Shown here: positions 1 to 7,982 of the stretch, one piece after another
How positions within the stretch are numbered: the first letter of the stretch is position 1
Layout of the letters: every line of letters starts with the position of its first letter
Source: Phycisphaerae bacterium
GTDB lineage: Bacteria > Planctomycetota > Phycisphaerae > UBA1845 > Fen-1342
DNA length: 14,622 bases
Direction of reading: 5' to 3'
Assembly (NCBI GenBank): GCA_022842805.1
Contig: JALHOX010000059.1
Span: forward strand, 1-14,622
The notes under the pieces: generated by a model
Seen by the model: the letters and a program-made list of their open reading frames with translations, nothing else
What the model was told of the DNA's origin: nothing
Databases searched by the model: none
Position numbers and translations under genes: made by a program

Positions 1-2
1 GC

Positions 3-1046
3 GTCGTCACCGTGAACCTGGCCGGTCATCGGCTGCGCCTCGGCAGCGGAGCGATGTCCTATCTCGAAACGGACGCCGCGGGCAACACCCTGCGGGCGGG
101 GACGGTGCTCTTCGCCAGCACGCCGCTCACGCTCAACATCACCTCGGGCACGGCGGTGTTCGATGCGGACCTGAGCAGCGGCTTGTCGATTCAGTATCAG
201 ACCTCGAACAGCCCGCCCTTCTTCGGCGTCGAGCAATTCGTGCTCTCGCTCTCGCAGACGCTATTCGCAGAGCGCACGCTGCCCTCGGGCGAAGCGTTGG
301 AAGACGCCTGCTTCCCCGACGGCACCACGCTGCATCCGTACTCTCGCTCCCCCGGCAATCCGTGGCTCGCGGGCGAATGGAACGCGGAGAGTGCGAACAT
401 CGTCGGCGCGACCGGCGGGATCACGCCCTTCGAAGGCGCCACGATGCTGCGTGTGAATTCCACGGGCGGCGTCGCGTCGCAAGTCAGCCAAATTCTGGAT
501 GTGAACGCGTGGGCGAGCCAGATCGACGCCGGGCTGGTGCGTCTGCGTACGTCGGTGCGGGTCAACGCCGCCGCCGCCACGACCGCGCCGTCCATTTCCG
601 CGCTCGCCGGAACGTCGCAAACGGCGGTCGGCACCGTGAACCCCGTCGGCGGTTCGATCGTGCCCGGCTTTAACCGCGCAATGGTCAGCAGCGCCACCGA
701 CGCCAACCCGGCCACCTGGCAAATCATCAGCACCAAACTGCGACTGCCCGCCGGAACGCGCTATGTGCATTTCGAACTCGCCGGGATCAACGCGACGATC
801 CCCGCGCCGGGTCTGTTCTTCGACTGCGCAACCGTTGAGCTGCGACGATTCCTGCCCGGCGACCTGAACGGCGACGGCTTCATCAGCGTCAGTGATATCT
901 CGGGCTTCGTCCTGGCGCTCACCAACCCCGATGAATACGCCGCCCAGTACCCCGACGGCGACATCGAGAACGCCGACATGAACCTCGACGGCGTCATCTC
1001 CGTTGGCGACATCGGACAGTTTGTGGAGGCGCTAACGGGCATCTGA
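3..1046 (+). CDS. Secreted protein with C-terminal type I dockerin (5' partial)
   Basis: The frame is open to the window edge, so the true start and any signal peptide lie upstream; the GTG at 12 is probably internal. About 280 residues of beta-rich, Ser/Thr/Ala/Gly-rich sequence without a recognised catalytic motif precede a dockerin. The dockerin covers roughly the last 62 residues (283-344 counted from the GTG at 12) and has two calcium-loop repeats, DLNGDGFISVSD and DMNLDGVISVGD, each followed by a short hydrophobic helix (GFVLALTNP and QFVEALTGI). Dockerins bind cohesins in clostridial cellulosomes; in planctomycetes they are common at the ends of large secreted proteins and their partner is mostly unknown. 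The role is therefore probably extracellular or surface-associated, with function unassigned. A strong hairpin follows the stop codon. The dockerin call is firm; the rest is undetermined. Confidence 0.85.
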   Translation, partial: VVTVNLAGHRLRLGSGAMSYLETDAAGNTLRAGTVLFASTPLTLNITSGTAVFDADLSSGLSIQYQTSNSPPFFGVEQFVLSLSQTLFAERTLPSGEALEDACFPDGTTLHPYSRSPGNPWLAGEWNAESANIVGATGGITPFEGATMLRVNSTGGVASQVSQILDVNAWASQIDAGLVRLRTSVRVNAAAATTAPSISALAGTSQTAVGTVNPVGGSIVPGFNRAMVSSATDANPATWQIISTKLRLPAGTRYVHFELAGINATIPAPGLFFDCATVELRRFLPGDLNGDGFISVSDISGFVLALTNPDEYAAQYPDGDIENADMNLDGVISVGDIGQFVEALTGI

Positions 1047-1074
1047 GCCTCGAAGTGCGCGGCAAATCATTCAG

Positions 1075-1110
1075 GCCCATGCCGACGGAAGATGCGTCGG
1101 CATGGGCTTT
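1075..1110 (+). terminator. Rho-independent terminator after the dockerin gene
   Basis: A perfect 12-bp stem (gcccatgccgac at 1075-1086 pairing with gtcggcatgggc at 1096-1107) has a 9-nt loop and is followed by TTT. It lies 28 nt after the dockerin stop codon. The T tract is short, but stem length and position make this a good intrinsic terminator. Because the next gene converges on it, it could also serve the minus-strand dehydrogenase that ends at 1250. Confidence 0.65.
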
Positions 1111-1249
1111 GCGTTGCGCCGGAGTGTCTCAACGAAAACAGCATTTCTCCGGAAGCGGGAGCAGCAACTTCGTGAGGTGTGTCCTAGCTGTGCCACAGGA
1201 TGCCCGACCTTGTGTCTCCGCTTCCCGCAGCTCGAACGCAGCAGCACTC

Positions 1250-2365
1250 CTACGGCACAATCACCGCCTTGCCCGTCTCCCATCTCGCCACAGCCGCCAG
1301 GCTTTCGTTCACCTGCGAGAGCCCGAAGCGGTGCGTGATTAGCTCGTGAAACGGGTAGCGCTCGCGACGCGTGCGCAGCAGCTCGATCGCCGCGGTCCAG
1401 TGTTGCGGCTGGCTGCCGTACGAGCCGGCGATGGTCAGCTCTTTGCGGACGATGAGGTGCGGGTTGAGCGGGGTCGGGCCGTTGTCGCAGTATTGGCCGA
1501 GCACGAGATACTTCGCCCCGTCGCGACAGAGCTCCCAGCCCTCGCTCACCGCCGCCGGAATGCCGACGCACTCGACGACGTAATCGGCCCCAAGCCCGTG
1601 CGTGTGATCGAGAACGATCTTGCGGCGGGCGGCGGGGTCGGGCACATCGGCGATGTCGATCACGATGTCGGCCCCGAAGCGCTTGCAGCGCTCCAGCCGG
1701 TCGCGCGGGCCGCCGATGACGATCAGCGGATTGGCCCCCGCCTCTTTCGCCACCGCCACCGCCGCCAGGCCGACCGGCCCCGCCCCCTGCACCACGACCG
1801 ACTCGCCCCACATCATCGGCAGCTTTTCAAACCCGTGCACCGCCGTCACCAGCGCGCAGCCCGCGCCCACCAGCGTCTCGCTCGGCAGATCATCGGGCAG
1901 GCGAAAAACCGCCGTATCGCCGTGCAGAAAGTGATATTTCGCGTAGCCGCCGAGGAAGTGCGGCGGCGCGTCGCAGGGCGTGGTCACGCCATAGGCCTTG
2001 CGATTCTGGCAGCGGCTGGGCAGACGATAGACGCGGCAATAGCGGCACGTGCCGCAGGTGCGGCCGACGGTGAACGAAACGCGATCGCCGACGCGACAGG
2101 CGTTGCCGAGCCAGTCGGTCTGCGTCGCGCCGCCGCCCATCGCGGCGACGCGGCCGACGGTCTCGTGGCCGAGGATGACGGGCAGCGGAATCTTGAGCTC
2201 GCCGCGATGGAGATGCACATCGGTCCCGCACATACCGGCCAGCTCGACCTCGACCAGCCATTCGCCGGGCTTGAGGTCGCGCGGCAGCGGATAATCGCGC
2301 ACGGCGATGGGCTGATTAAAGGCCTGCATGACGGCGGCGGGCGCGGCGGCGGGAATGGTGGACAT
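1250..2365 (-). CDS. Zinc-dependent alcohol dehydrogenase (medium-chain MDR family)
   Basis: A full-length 371-residue MDR oxidoreductase, expected to be cytosolic and to oxidise an alcohol or reduce an aldehyde/ketone with NAD(P). The N-terminal GroES-like domain has catalytic zinc ligands Cys46 (GMCGTD) and His67 (GHE), with Cys170 as third ligand (GAGC), as in liver ADH. The structural zinc lobe is Cys104, Cys107, Cys110 and Cys119. The eight residues between the last two cysteines, and the following RNRKAYG-like and CDAPPH segments, resemble an MDR subgroup I know from other bacteria. The Rossmann motif GAGPVG is at 194-199. The start is supported by GGAG ten bases upstream of the ATG. 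The substrate cannot be told from sequence, and no pathway neighbour helps. The 3' end faces the dockerin gene. Confidence 0.9.
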   Translation of the reverse strand: MSTIPAAAPAAVMQAFNQPIAVRDYPLPRDLKPGEWLVEVELAGMCGTDVHLHRGELKIPLPVILGHETVGRVAAMGGGATQTDWLGNACRVGDRVSFTVGRTCGTCRYCRVYRLPSRCQNRKAYGVTTPCDAPPHFLGGYAKYHFLHGDTAVFRLPDDLPSETLVGAGCALVTAVHGFEKLPMMWGESVVVQGAGPVGLAAVAVAKEAGANPLIVIGGPRDRLERCKRFGADIVIDIADVPDPAARRKIVLDHTHGLGADYVVECVGIPAAVSEGWELCRDGAKYLVLGQYCDNGPTPLNPHLIVRKELTIAGSYGSQPQHWTAAIELLRTRRERYPFHELITHRFGLSQVNESLAAVARWETGKAVIVP

Positions 2366-2386
2366 CGATCGATTGCTCCAAAGTAG

Positions 2387-2403
2387 GGCGGGTCTCGCCC
2401 GCC
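2387..2403. repeat. Short palindrome in the leader of the dehydrogenase gene
   Basis: GGCGGG and CCCGCC pair across a 5-nt loop, preceded on the plus strand by AGTAG. The hairpin lies 22 nt upstream of the dehydrogenase ATG, just outside its Shine-Dalgarno sequence. The AGTAG-plus-GC-palindrome layout resembles the hairpins at 9010-9077, though the stems differ. It may be a dispersed intergenic repeat; a regulatory role is only possible. Confidence 0.4.
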
Positions 2404-2477
2404 TCCTGCGTGCGACGGCGCGAAGGCGTTTGCTGAATCTAAGTTGTACCCGCCGCGGCGCGTGGGGGGCCAGCGGG

Positions 2478-3215
2478 TTACTGGATCATCCCTTGGCGTG
2501 CCCGCGTCGCGTATTCACGGAGCCAGTCCGGCATGCTGGTGCGCGCAAGAAAACGATCGATCAGGGAAAGCGCACGAGCCGCAAGTTCCGGCGACTCAAC
2601 TTCGAGGAGCATGCCAATATGTCCCAGGCCGTGCAGTGCGCTTTCAACACATGTGCTCGTGCGGCATCGCATCAGTGCGGTTTCTAACACTTCCATGGCC
2701 GGGTCCACGAGGTGCGGACGCTCGATGGGACGCAACGCGGCTGTGTCGATTCCTCCCATGTCCCAAATCATGAACACGACGGCATCAATCGTATCGAGGG
2801 CAATCTGCTTCTCGGCTGGCTGACGGCCGCGATCGCAGCAGAGTCGGTCAAAGAGTTCGGTGTAGAGGGTTGCAACGGACGAGATCGCCGCAATCTGCAT
2901 GTCGACCGGCACGCTGGGCACGGTGATCGCTGGAAAGAACTGCGAGGCACACCCAAACATGAACCGGAAGCCGTCGGTGAGTTGTCGGTCGGAGTAGCGC
3001 TCGGCGAGAAATGCGGGCGTGCGAAAAAGGCGAGTGATGTAGTTCGCCAGCAGCGTCGGATCAAACTCGCAGAAATATCGCTCCACAGCCATAAGCTCAT
3101 CGAACTCATCATCCGACGTTGAGCTTGAGTCGCGCTTGAAGTTGGCGTAGCCCTGCGTGAAGCAGTAATCGACCCATTCGTCGAATGTTGGTTGTGAAGC
3201 ACTAATCGCTGCCAC
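2478..3215 (-). CDS. Hypothetical helical protein
   Basis: I do not recognise a named family. From the preferred start the protein has 245 residues and is soluble, acidic and apparently all-helical, without a signal peptide or membrane segment. The C-terminal half, with stretches such as HLVDPAMEVLETALM, ESALHGLGHIG and ELAARALSLIDRFL, reads like HEAT-type helical repeats. A conserved-looking segment is DTIDAVVFMIWDMGGID. The frame extends to a TTG at 3236, but a GTG at 3215 has GGAGG five bases upstream (complement of 3221-3225), so I prefer 3215. Third-position GC is visibly lower than in the flanking genes, which could mean weaker selection or later acquisition. It stands alone, with over 100 bp on each side, and function is not assignable. 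Confidence 0.7.
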   Translation of the reverse strand: MAAISASQPTFDEWVDYCFTQGYANFKRDSSSTSDDEFDELMAVERYFCEFDPTLLANYITRLFRTPAFLAERYSDRQLTDGFRFMFGCASQFFPAITVPSVPVDMQIAAISSVATLYTELFDRLCCDRGRQPAEKQIALDTIDAVVFMIWDMGGIDTAALRPIERPHLVDPAMEVLETALMRCRTSTCVESALHGLGHIGMLLEVESPELAARALSLIDRFLARTSMPDWLREYATRARQGMIQ

Positions 3216-3220
3216 TACCA

Positions 3221-3225
3221 CCTCC
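3221..3225 (-). promoter_or_regulatory. Shine-Dalgarno that decides the start of the hypothetical gene
   Basis: GGAGG on the minus strand lies five bases before a GTG at 3215-3213. The upstream TTG at 3236 has no comparable ribosome-binding sequence, so translation probably begins at the GTG. Confidence 0.5.
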
Positions 3226-3377
3226 GCCCGAGACAATCGTGCTATTCGCGCCGGCAGCGGCCGATCAAAAAAGGACCCACGCCTTATGCACCGCCGCCAG
3301 CCCGATCATCTTATTCGGATACGACCCACAATCCCGCCCCGTTCGGAATAGCGGCGAATGAGACCCGCCCGCCACGC

Positions 3378-4142
3378 CTAAATCGGCAACATCCAATAGA
3401 TCGAGTTCATCAGCTCGACATACACGATCCATAAATATCGCGTCAGTTTCAGAGTACATGCCCAGCGTCCCGCCACAACCGCGGCGATTAACCATGCCGT
3501 CCCGTGCAGATCGGCCGCGGGCGTCAGGGTTCGCGCGAAGCGAAATGCCCAATAGCCGATGATGACATACGCGCCGACGCCCAGCGACTGGCTGACAGCC
3601 TCGTGCGCCCAATATCGCCAGGAGCCGATGTACACCGGTTCGGCGAAGAGCGCCGCCGCCACCAGCAAAAGCGGTAGATACGCCGACATGGCGATGACGA
3701 CACCGGAAAACAGGATCGCCGTCAGGTCCCACGGGCGCTGTGTTTTCGGCGGCACGCGCCACCAAGTCAGCAGCACCGATGCGAGCGCGAAAGAGCCGAG
3801 TATTTCAATGGCGACCGACGCCAAGACAAAGCCGGCGACGTTCGTCACGAAGTACCTCAGTAGGTACTCCTGATCGAACGAACCAAACAGGCGGCGTGCT
3901 ACGGTGACAACGACGATGTGCCCGATCACCAGGATGGCGATCTGTGTCACCAGTAGTGGTCGCGCGACCCGCGCAAATGGAACAGTGAGTGATGCGTGTT
4001 TCCCGGCGGCTCGGCTTGGCCAACGCATCAGCCAGAAGACTCCGCCCAAGATTTCGCCGATGGATCCCATTCGCTTGGCGACCGGATGTCCGGGGGCGAG
4101 TTCGCCCGCGGGTGGCGTATGCGACTCCGGTGTTGGACCCAT
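3378..4142 (-). CDS. Multi-pass membrane protein, function unknown
   Basis: A protein of 254 residues with a proline-rich, probably cytosolic N-terminus (1-25) and about five hydrophobic segments near 62-83, 100-127, 141-168, 186-204 and 214-236. A GVFWLMRWP segment around 34-42 precedes the first membrane helix. The overall shape is loosely like Yip1-type integral membrane proteins, but I cannot place it in a family and see no catalytic motif. The ATG has a good ribosome site (GGGAGG, nine bases spacing). It starts 66 nt after the stop of the upstream glycosyltransferase on the same strand, so the two may be cotranscribed. About 140 bp without a gene follow it, ending in a T-rich stretch on the minus strand. 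Confidence 0.75.
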   Translation of the reverse strand: MGPTPESHTPPAGELAPGHPVAKRMGSIGEILGGVFWLMRWPSRAAGKHASLTVPFARVARPLLVTQIAILVIGHIVVVTVARRLFGSFDQEYLLRYFVTNVAGFVLASVAIEILGSFALASVLLTWWRVPPKTQRPWDLTAILFSGVVIAMSAYLPLLLVAAALFAEPVYIGSWRYWAHEAVSQSLGVGAYVIIGYWAFRFARTLTPAADLHGTAWLIAAVVAGRWACTLKLTRYLWIVYVELMNSIYWMLPI

Positions 4143-4208
4143 GTCGTCGTTCCTCCCGGCGGTTACGCAAGGGCTCTGTCAGCGTCGCAGCGACTGGCGA
4201 TACCTTAT

Positions 4209-5546
4209 CTACTGTCGGTTCGCCGACCCCCGAAATCGCGCGAATGCGAGGGCGATCAGGACCGGCACAAACACAGCGTAACTCACCCAGATCGGCTGCC
4301 GCCACTCGCCCGTCGCGGCGCGGATCGCATCGGCTTCCAGGGCGAAGATCATCGATAGCATCAGCCAGCGCCAGGGCGAACTCGCGGCGAGCGCGATGCC
4401 CGGGACCAGCCAAGCGGCGTACCAGAAATGGACCGTCGGCAAGATCAACAGCAGGCCGCCGAACAGCCGGCGTTGCATCGCGGCTGCGTCGGGTTTGTCG
4501 CGGAGGCTGAGCCCGACGATGACGGCGAGCGCGAGCGCCGTCATCGCGAGGCGTCCCGCACGCGGGTCAGCCAGCGAAAGGGCGGCGCTGAGCGGCGCGA
4601 GCAGCGTGTCGATCCAGCGCTGCCCGAGATCGAGCGTGCGAAACTCCGTCGCAAAGTTCAACAGCGGCGAAAACGCGTGCGTGTCGAGCGGCGCGAAAGT
4701 CGCCAACGGCGCAATCGCGATTGCGAGGGCCACGACAAGCGAAAGGGGGGACCAACTGCGGCGAATCGCCAGCACCGCCAATCCGCCGACCCATTTCGCG
4801 CCGATCGCCAGCGCGAGGCCGAGCGCCGCAATCGCGAAGCCCCGCCATGCTCCGATTCTCGGCGACGAAGTGGCGACGGGCGCTGCAGCGGCCAGTGCCG
4901 AAGCCCCGCGCGGTTGCTGCACCCACAAAATCATCGCCAGGCCCAACACCAGCAACGCGTCGAGGTGCGCCTCATGAGCAAAGGAGCGCAGCACCAGCGG
5001 GCACAGGGCGTAGCGCGTCGCCGCGCCGCGCCCGATTCGCCAGAGGACGCAGATCGTCGCGACGTCCGCCAGCACGACAAAGAGCTTCATTGCCGCGACG
5101 GTCGCCGACAGCCGCACGACGCACGAGAACAGCCAAAGCTCCAGCGGCGGATAGATCGCGGCGTGGTCGGGGTGGTTGATGTGCGGCCAATTCGCATCGC
5201 GCAGCGGCTCGAGTTGCGGCGAATCGGGCGGCCAGCGATAGGGATCCTGCCCCGCTGCGACGACCCGGCCCTCCCACAAGTATCGATAGAGATCGTCAGA
5301 CGGCGCCAGCGGCAGCAGCAACAGCCGTGCGAGGATTGCGATCACCAGCATCGTGGCGAGTTTGCCGCGACGATGGTGGTCAGCGCCCTGATCCGCGTTC
5401 GGCGCAAGCGCGAGCCATGCGAGCGTTGACGCAAAAAGGGCCGCCTGCTGAATGCGAATCGCGAGTTCGCCAGGGAGCCCGGCCGTGAGGGTCGCCGCGA
5501 GCGGATAGAGCAGAATCAGCCAGGCCGATACGGCGACGAGCGACAT
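4209..5546 (-). CDS. Polytopic membrane glycosyltransferase, GT-C type (GT87/DUF2029-like)
   Basis: A 445-residue membrane protein with ten or more hydrophobic segments. The diagnostic part is the first large loop: SDDLYRYLWEGR at 83-94 with the acidic pair Asp84/Asp85, then AGQDPYRWPP and NHPDHAAIYPP near 124-134. This Asp-Asp loop after the first helices, followed by N-P-Y and I-Y-P-P motifs, is characteristic of bacterial GT-C glycosyltransferases of the polyprenol-phosphate-mannose type. The expected role is transfer of a sugar from a lipid-linked donor on the outer face of the cytoplasmic membrane; the acceptor is unknown. A later HFWYAAWLVPG segment (about 381-391) also fits such families. 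The ATG has only a weak ribosome site. It is followed on the same strand by the membrane protein at 3378-4142, a possible partner. Confidence 0.8.
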   Translation of the reverse strand: MSLVAVSAWLILLYPLAATLTAGLPGELAIRIQQAALFASTLAWLALAPNADQGADHHRRGKLATMLVIAILARLLLLPLAPSDDLYRYLWEGRVVAAGQDPYRWPPDSPQLEPLRDANWPHINHPDHAAIYPPLELWLFSCVVRLSATVAAMKLFVVLADVATICVLWRIGRGAATRYALCPLVLRSFAHEAHLDALLVLGLAMILWVQQPRGASALAAAAPVATSSPRIGAWRGFAIAALGLALAIGAKWVGGLAVLAIRRSWSPLSLVVALAIAIAPLATFAPLDTHAFSPLLNFATEFRTLDLGQRWIDTLLAPLSAALSLADPRAGRLAMTALALAVIVGLSLRDKPDAAAMQRRLFGGLLLILPTVHFWYAAWLVPGIALAASSPWRWLMLSMIFALEADAIRAATGEWRQPIWVSYAVFVPVLIALAFARFRGSANRQ

Positions 5547-5691
5547 TTTGGAAGCCTACTCGCTGCTCGCGTGCGCTTTCGCGGCGCGCGTCGTCTTGAT
5601 GTGACATTCCGTTGTGAGCCGTGTTTCACTGGCGCCACAGCTCACTAAGCCGTGGCACCCGCAACGACGCAACTGCGCCCACGCGCGGCTT

Positions 5692-6756
5692 TCAGTCGCC
5701 GGGCGCCTTCGCCAGCTCCGGCGCGAGCTGCTTCAGCTCGACTCCCGCCGCCTCTGCATAGCGCTTCGCGAAGTCGGGAAGCGTCTTGCGCGTCACGAGT
5801 TCGCACGGCACGATGATGGTCGAGCGGTCGCGGTCGCCGCCCGCGAGTTCTTCGAACGCGGCACGAGCGGCCTCCGCGGCGAGAAAGCCGTCGAGCGGAC
5901 CGGCGAGCGCCAGCGCACGACCGCTCAGCAGATCGTTCCAGAGCGTCGGCTCGGCGCCGAGCGTGAGATATCCGGCGGCCTCGGGCAGCTTTACCGCCGG
6001 CGACTCGCGCCAGGCGGCGCTGCTCAGCGTGACGATCGCTCCGCAACTGGGGAACTGCTCAAACGCGGCGTCGATCGCGCGGGTCCACCGCTCGCCGCGT
6101 TTGACTTCGATCTCCACCAGCCGTCGCGGATTTCCGGCCGCCTCGGTCAGCGTCTGAAATCGCCGCAGCGCGTCCTGGGTCAACTCGTGCTGTCCGCCGT
6201 GGTGGATGAGGGCGTAGCTTTGCCGATCGCCGAAGACCGCGCGCATCGACCCGGCCAGCAATTCGGCCCCGGCGGCGGCGTCAGTGCGGGCGTGGCGAAA
6301 GCTGCTGACCGGCGGCGGCAGCGCGTCGCCGAAGGTGACCACGATGATCGAGAGCGACTTTTCCCATTCGAGCAACTCGCGCGCTTCGGCGTCGTCGGAC
6401 ACCCAGATGATGCACGCGGTCGCGTCGCGCAGGGCGCGTTTTTCAAACGCCGCCCGAACCGCCGCCTCGCCCAGCCCGGCCCGTTCGATGTACTCGAAGC
6501 GCGATTGCGGAACGCGCGAGACATATCGCTTGGCGGCGGATTCGTAGACGAGCGTCAGGCCGCGCTCGGCGGGCGGCCCGATCATCACGATTCGCCGTGC
6601 CTGAGGCCGGGCGGCTTCGATCGGGGCGCGGGAGTTGCAGGCCAGCCCGCTGCCGCCCAGGAGCAGCGCTATCGCCGCCCACGCCGTCAGGGCCAGGCGG
6701 GCGGGCGATGGGGCGAGCGCTCGTGAGGCCGATAAATAGGACGGTTGTCGGTTCAT
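5692..6756 (-). CDS. Lipoprotein with LacI/periplasmic-binding-protein-like fold
   Basis: From the ATG at 6756 the protein has 354 residues and begins with a lipoprotein signal: a hydrophobic helix near 21-38 ending in the lipobox GLAC with Cys40. The body resembles type 1 periplasmic binding proteins and LacI-type sensor domains: an initial strand RRIVMIGPP with a helix after it, ACIIWVSDD (114-122), SIIVVTFGD (136-144), SYALIHHGGQHE (180-191), CGAIVTL (238-244), and a C-terminal STIIVPCELVTRKTL (312-326), which matches the end of LacI-like domains. It is probably membrane-anchored on the periplasmic side and binds a small ligand, perhaps a sugar. No ABC permease is adjacent. The frame extends to 6888, but the signal peptide and GGAGG 12 bases before the ATG favour 6756. 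Confidence 0.8.
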   Translation of the reverse strand: MNRQPSYLSASRALAPSPARLALTAWAAIALLLGGSGLACNSRAPIEAARPQARRIVMIGPPAERGLTLVYESAAKRYVSRVPQSRFEYIERAGLGEAAVRAAFEKRALRDATACIIWVSDDAEARELLEWEKSLSIIVVTFGDALPPPVSSFRHARTDAAAGAELLAGSMRAVFGDRQSYALIHHGGQHELTQDALRRFQTLTEAAGNPRRLVEIEVKRGERWTRAIDAAFEQFPSCGAIVTLSSAAWRESPAVKLPEAAGYLTLGAEPTLWNDLLSGRALALAGPLDGFLAAEAARAAFEELAGGDRDRSTIIVPCELVTRKTLPDFAKRYAEAAGVELKQLAPELAKAPGD

Positions 6757-6830
6757 TGCGACCAAGCGCCTCCAGAATGTGCCGGACCGGCGGCCCTTCT
6801 CACGCCCGCCACCGGGATTGCCGATGGGGT

Positions 6831-6836
6831 TATAAT
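6831..6836 (+). promoter_or_regulatory. Possible -10 box (TATAAT) in the divergent promoter region
   Basis: A perfect TATAAT stands out in the GC-rich 162-bp gap between the divergent lipoprotein and secreted-protein genes, 82 nt upstream of the latter's ATG. No good -35 is visible at 16-18 bp, so this rests on the -10 alone. The overlapping TTATAA is symmetrical and could serve the minus strand instead. Confidence 0.35.
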
Positions 6837-6918
6837 TCAAATGTCTGCGTGCAGAAACCGCGCGCGAAGCGAGCAAAACCGCTCGCATCGCTTCTTTGCA
6901 GTATCTTCGGAGTGGCCC

Positions 6919-7818
6919 ATGCGTCGCTTGCTAACCGTCGGATTTGTGGTGGTGACATTCAGCATCTGGACGGCCATCGCTCAGGTCGCCACGACGGGCA
7001 CGGGGACGGGCACCACCGGCGTCACCAACGCCAACGCCAGCCTGGCCGGCAATAGCTCGACCACCAACCTGCGCACCGCGAACGATCGCAATCCCGGTCG
7101 CCGCATCCAATCGGCGCTTTCGCGCCATCGCGAAATCACCGATGCGCGCGTGAACGCGGCCCGCGGCGGCGGCAACGACAATCGAAATTCGAATTCGTCC
7201 ACCGGCGGCACCGGCACCGGAACCACCACCGACAGCACCGGCGGCCTCGGCGATCTGCTGGGCCTGCTGGGCGGGTTGGGCGGCACGACCGGCACCGGCA
7301 CCACCGGCGGCACGAGCGGGCTGGGCGCCGATATCAACGCCCTGATCTCCCTCGCCCAGGCCGCGGGCATCGACATTTCCGGGTTGCTCGGGTCGCTGGG
7401 CGGCGCCACGGCGCAGGCGCGTCAGCCCGCCACGGCGAATGTCGACGACATGTCCGTCGAGCGGCTGATGCAGCTCCGCCAGGAGATCACCAATCGATCG
7501 AACGTGCTCGACCCGACCAACCGCTCGCAGACTTCGACCACCGATCGATCCTTCCGCCTGCGGCTGGCCGATCGCATGACCACGACCGTCTTCACGGCGC
7601 TCAACCTCGCCGTGCGGCAGCGTTTCGTGATCGACGCCATCAAGGACGGCCTGCGACCGCTCTTCCCGAACCTGCAAAATACCGATAATTCCAATGGGAA
7701 TTCGAACTCGAGTTCCAATTCGAATGTCAACGTGAACAGCAACGGCAGCTCCGGCGGCGGGACGGTCGATGATGTGACGCCGCCCAACGCCAACGGAAAC
7801 TCCAACTCGCTGGTCTAG
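6919..7818 (+). CDS. Secreted Gly/Thr/Asn-rich low-complexity protein
   Basis: 299 residues with a Sec signal peptide (MRR, hydrophobic 4-20, probable cleavage AIA|Q after residue 21). The mature protein alternates simple and ordered regions: a T/G-rich stretch (25-35), a basic helix near 58-82, G/T and Leu-Gly-rich segments (95-165, including GLGDLLGLLGGLGG), then a helical part near 178-250 (SVERLMQLRQEI and RLADRMTTTVFTALNLAVRQRF). The tail (255-278) is almost only Asn, Ser, Gly and Val, written by repeated aattc/aat-type codons. ATG at 6919 has GGAG with six bases spacing and starts exactly at the signal peptide, so the longer frame from 6745 is not used. No homologous family is recognised. 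The composition suggests an exported, partly disordered envelope or extracellular protein. Confidence 0.8.
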   Translation: MRRLLTVGFVVVTFSIWTAIAQVATTGTGTGTTGVTNANASLAGNSSTTNLRTANDRNPGRRIQSALSRHREITDARVNAARGGGNDNRNSNSSTGGTGTGTTTDSTGGLGDLLGLLGGLGGTTGTGTTGGTSGLGADINALISLAQAAGIDISGLLGSLGGATAQARQPATANVDDMSVERLMQLRQEITNRSNVLDPTNRSQTSTTDRSFRLRLADRMTTTVFTALNLAVRQRFVIDAIKDGLRPLFPNLQNTDNSNGNSNSSSNSNVNVNSNGSSGGGTVDDVTPPNANGNSNSLV

Positions 7819-7858
7819 GATTACTGCAGCGAGTTCAAGTCTGAATCGAACGGAATCG

Positions 7859-7889
7859 TTCGCGACGTGATCCGATCCGGCGTCGCGAA
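7859..7889 (+). terminator. Hairpin after the low-complexity secreted gene, possible terminator
   Basis: A perfect 8-bp inverted repeat, TTCGCGAC (7859-7866) and GTCGCGAA (7882-7889), with a 15-nt loop, begins 40 nt after the stop codon. Only a GTTT follows, so intrinsic termination would be weak. It also lies just upstream of the alternative ATG at 7899 of the next gene. Confidence 0.35.
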
Positions 7890-7982
7890 GTTTGACCGAT
7901 GTATGCCCAGCCCGCGCGATCCGTTTTTCGGGTCGGCGTCGTTCCGCGCGCGACGGGCGCGCTGCTTTCGGGAGCCCGGAAG

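Noticed and set aside
1346..2386. A 346-codon plus-strand frame
   Set aside because: It is antisense to the alcohol dehydrogenase, which has intact zinc and Rossmann motifs.
3261..3267. T-run on the minus strand after GC-rich sequence, considered as an intrinsic terminator
   Set aside because: No convincing stem precedes it; the neighbouring GC-rich words do not pair well.
3265..3765. A 166-codon minus-strand frame reaching into the gap 3265-3377
   Set aside because: Most of it overlaps the membrane protein in another frame, and the extra part has no recognisable domain or ribosome site.
4205..4213. TTATCTACT as a DnaA box
   Set aside because: Two mismatches to TTATCCACA, single occurrence and within a gene boundary; no cluster that would mark an origin.
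4428..5429. A 333-codon plus-strand frame
   Set aside because: Arg/Gln/His-rich shadow opposite the GT-C glycosyltransferase.
5622..5637. TGTTTCAC followed by TGGCGCCA, considered as a second parS
   Set aside because: Only the left arm matches; the right half is unrelated, so it is well below a usable parS.
5614..6726. A 370-codon plus-strand frame
   Set aside because: It is antisense to the lipoprotein gene, whose signal peptide, lipobox and LacI-like motifs are clear. The plus-strand product is Arg-rich with no motif.
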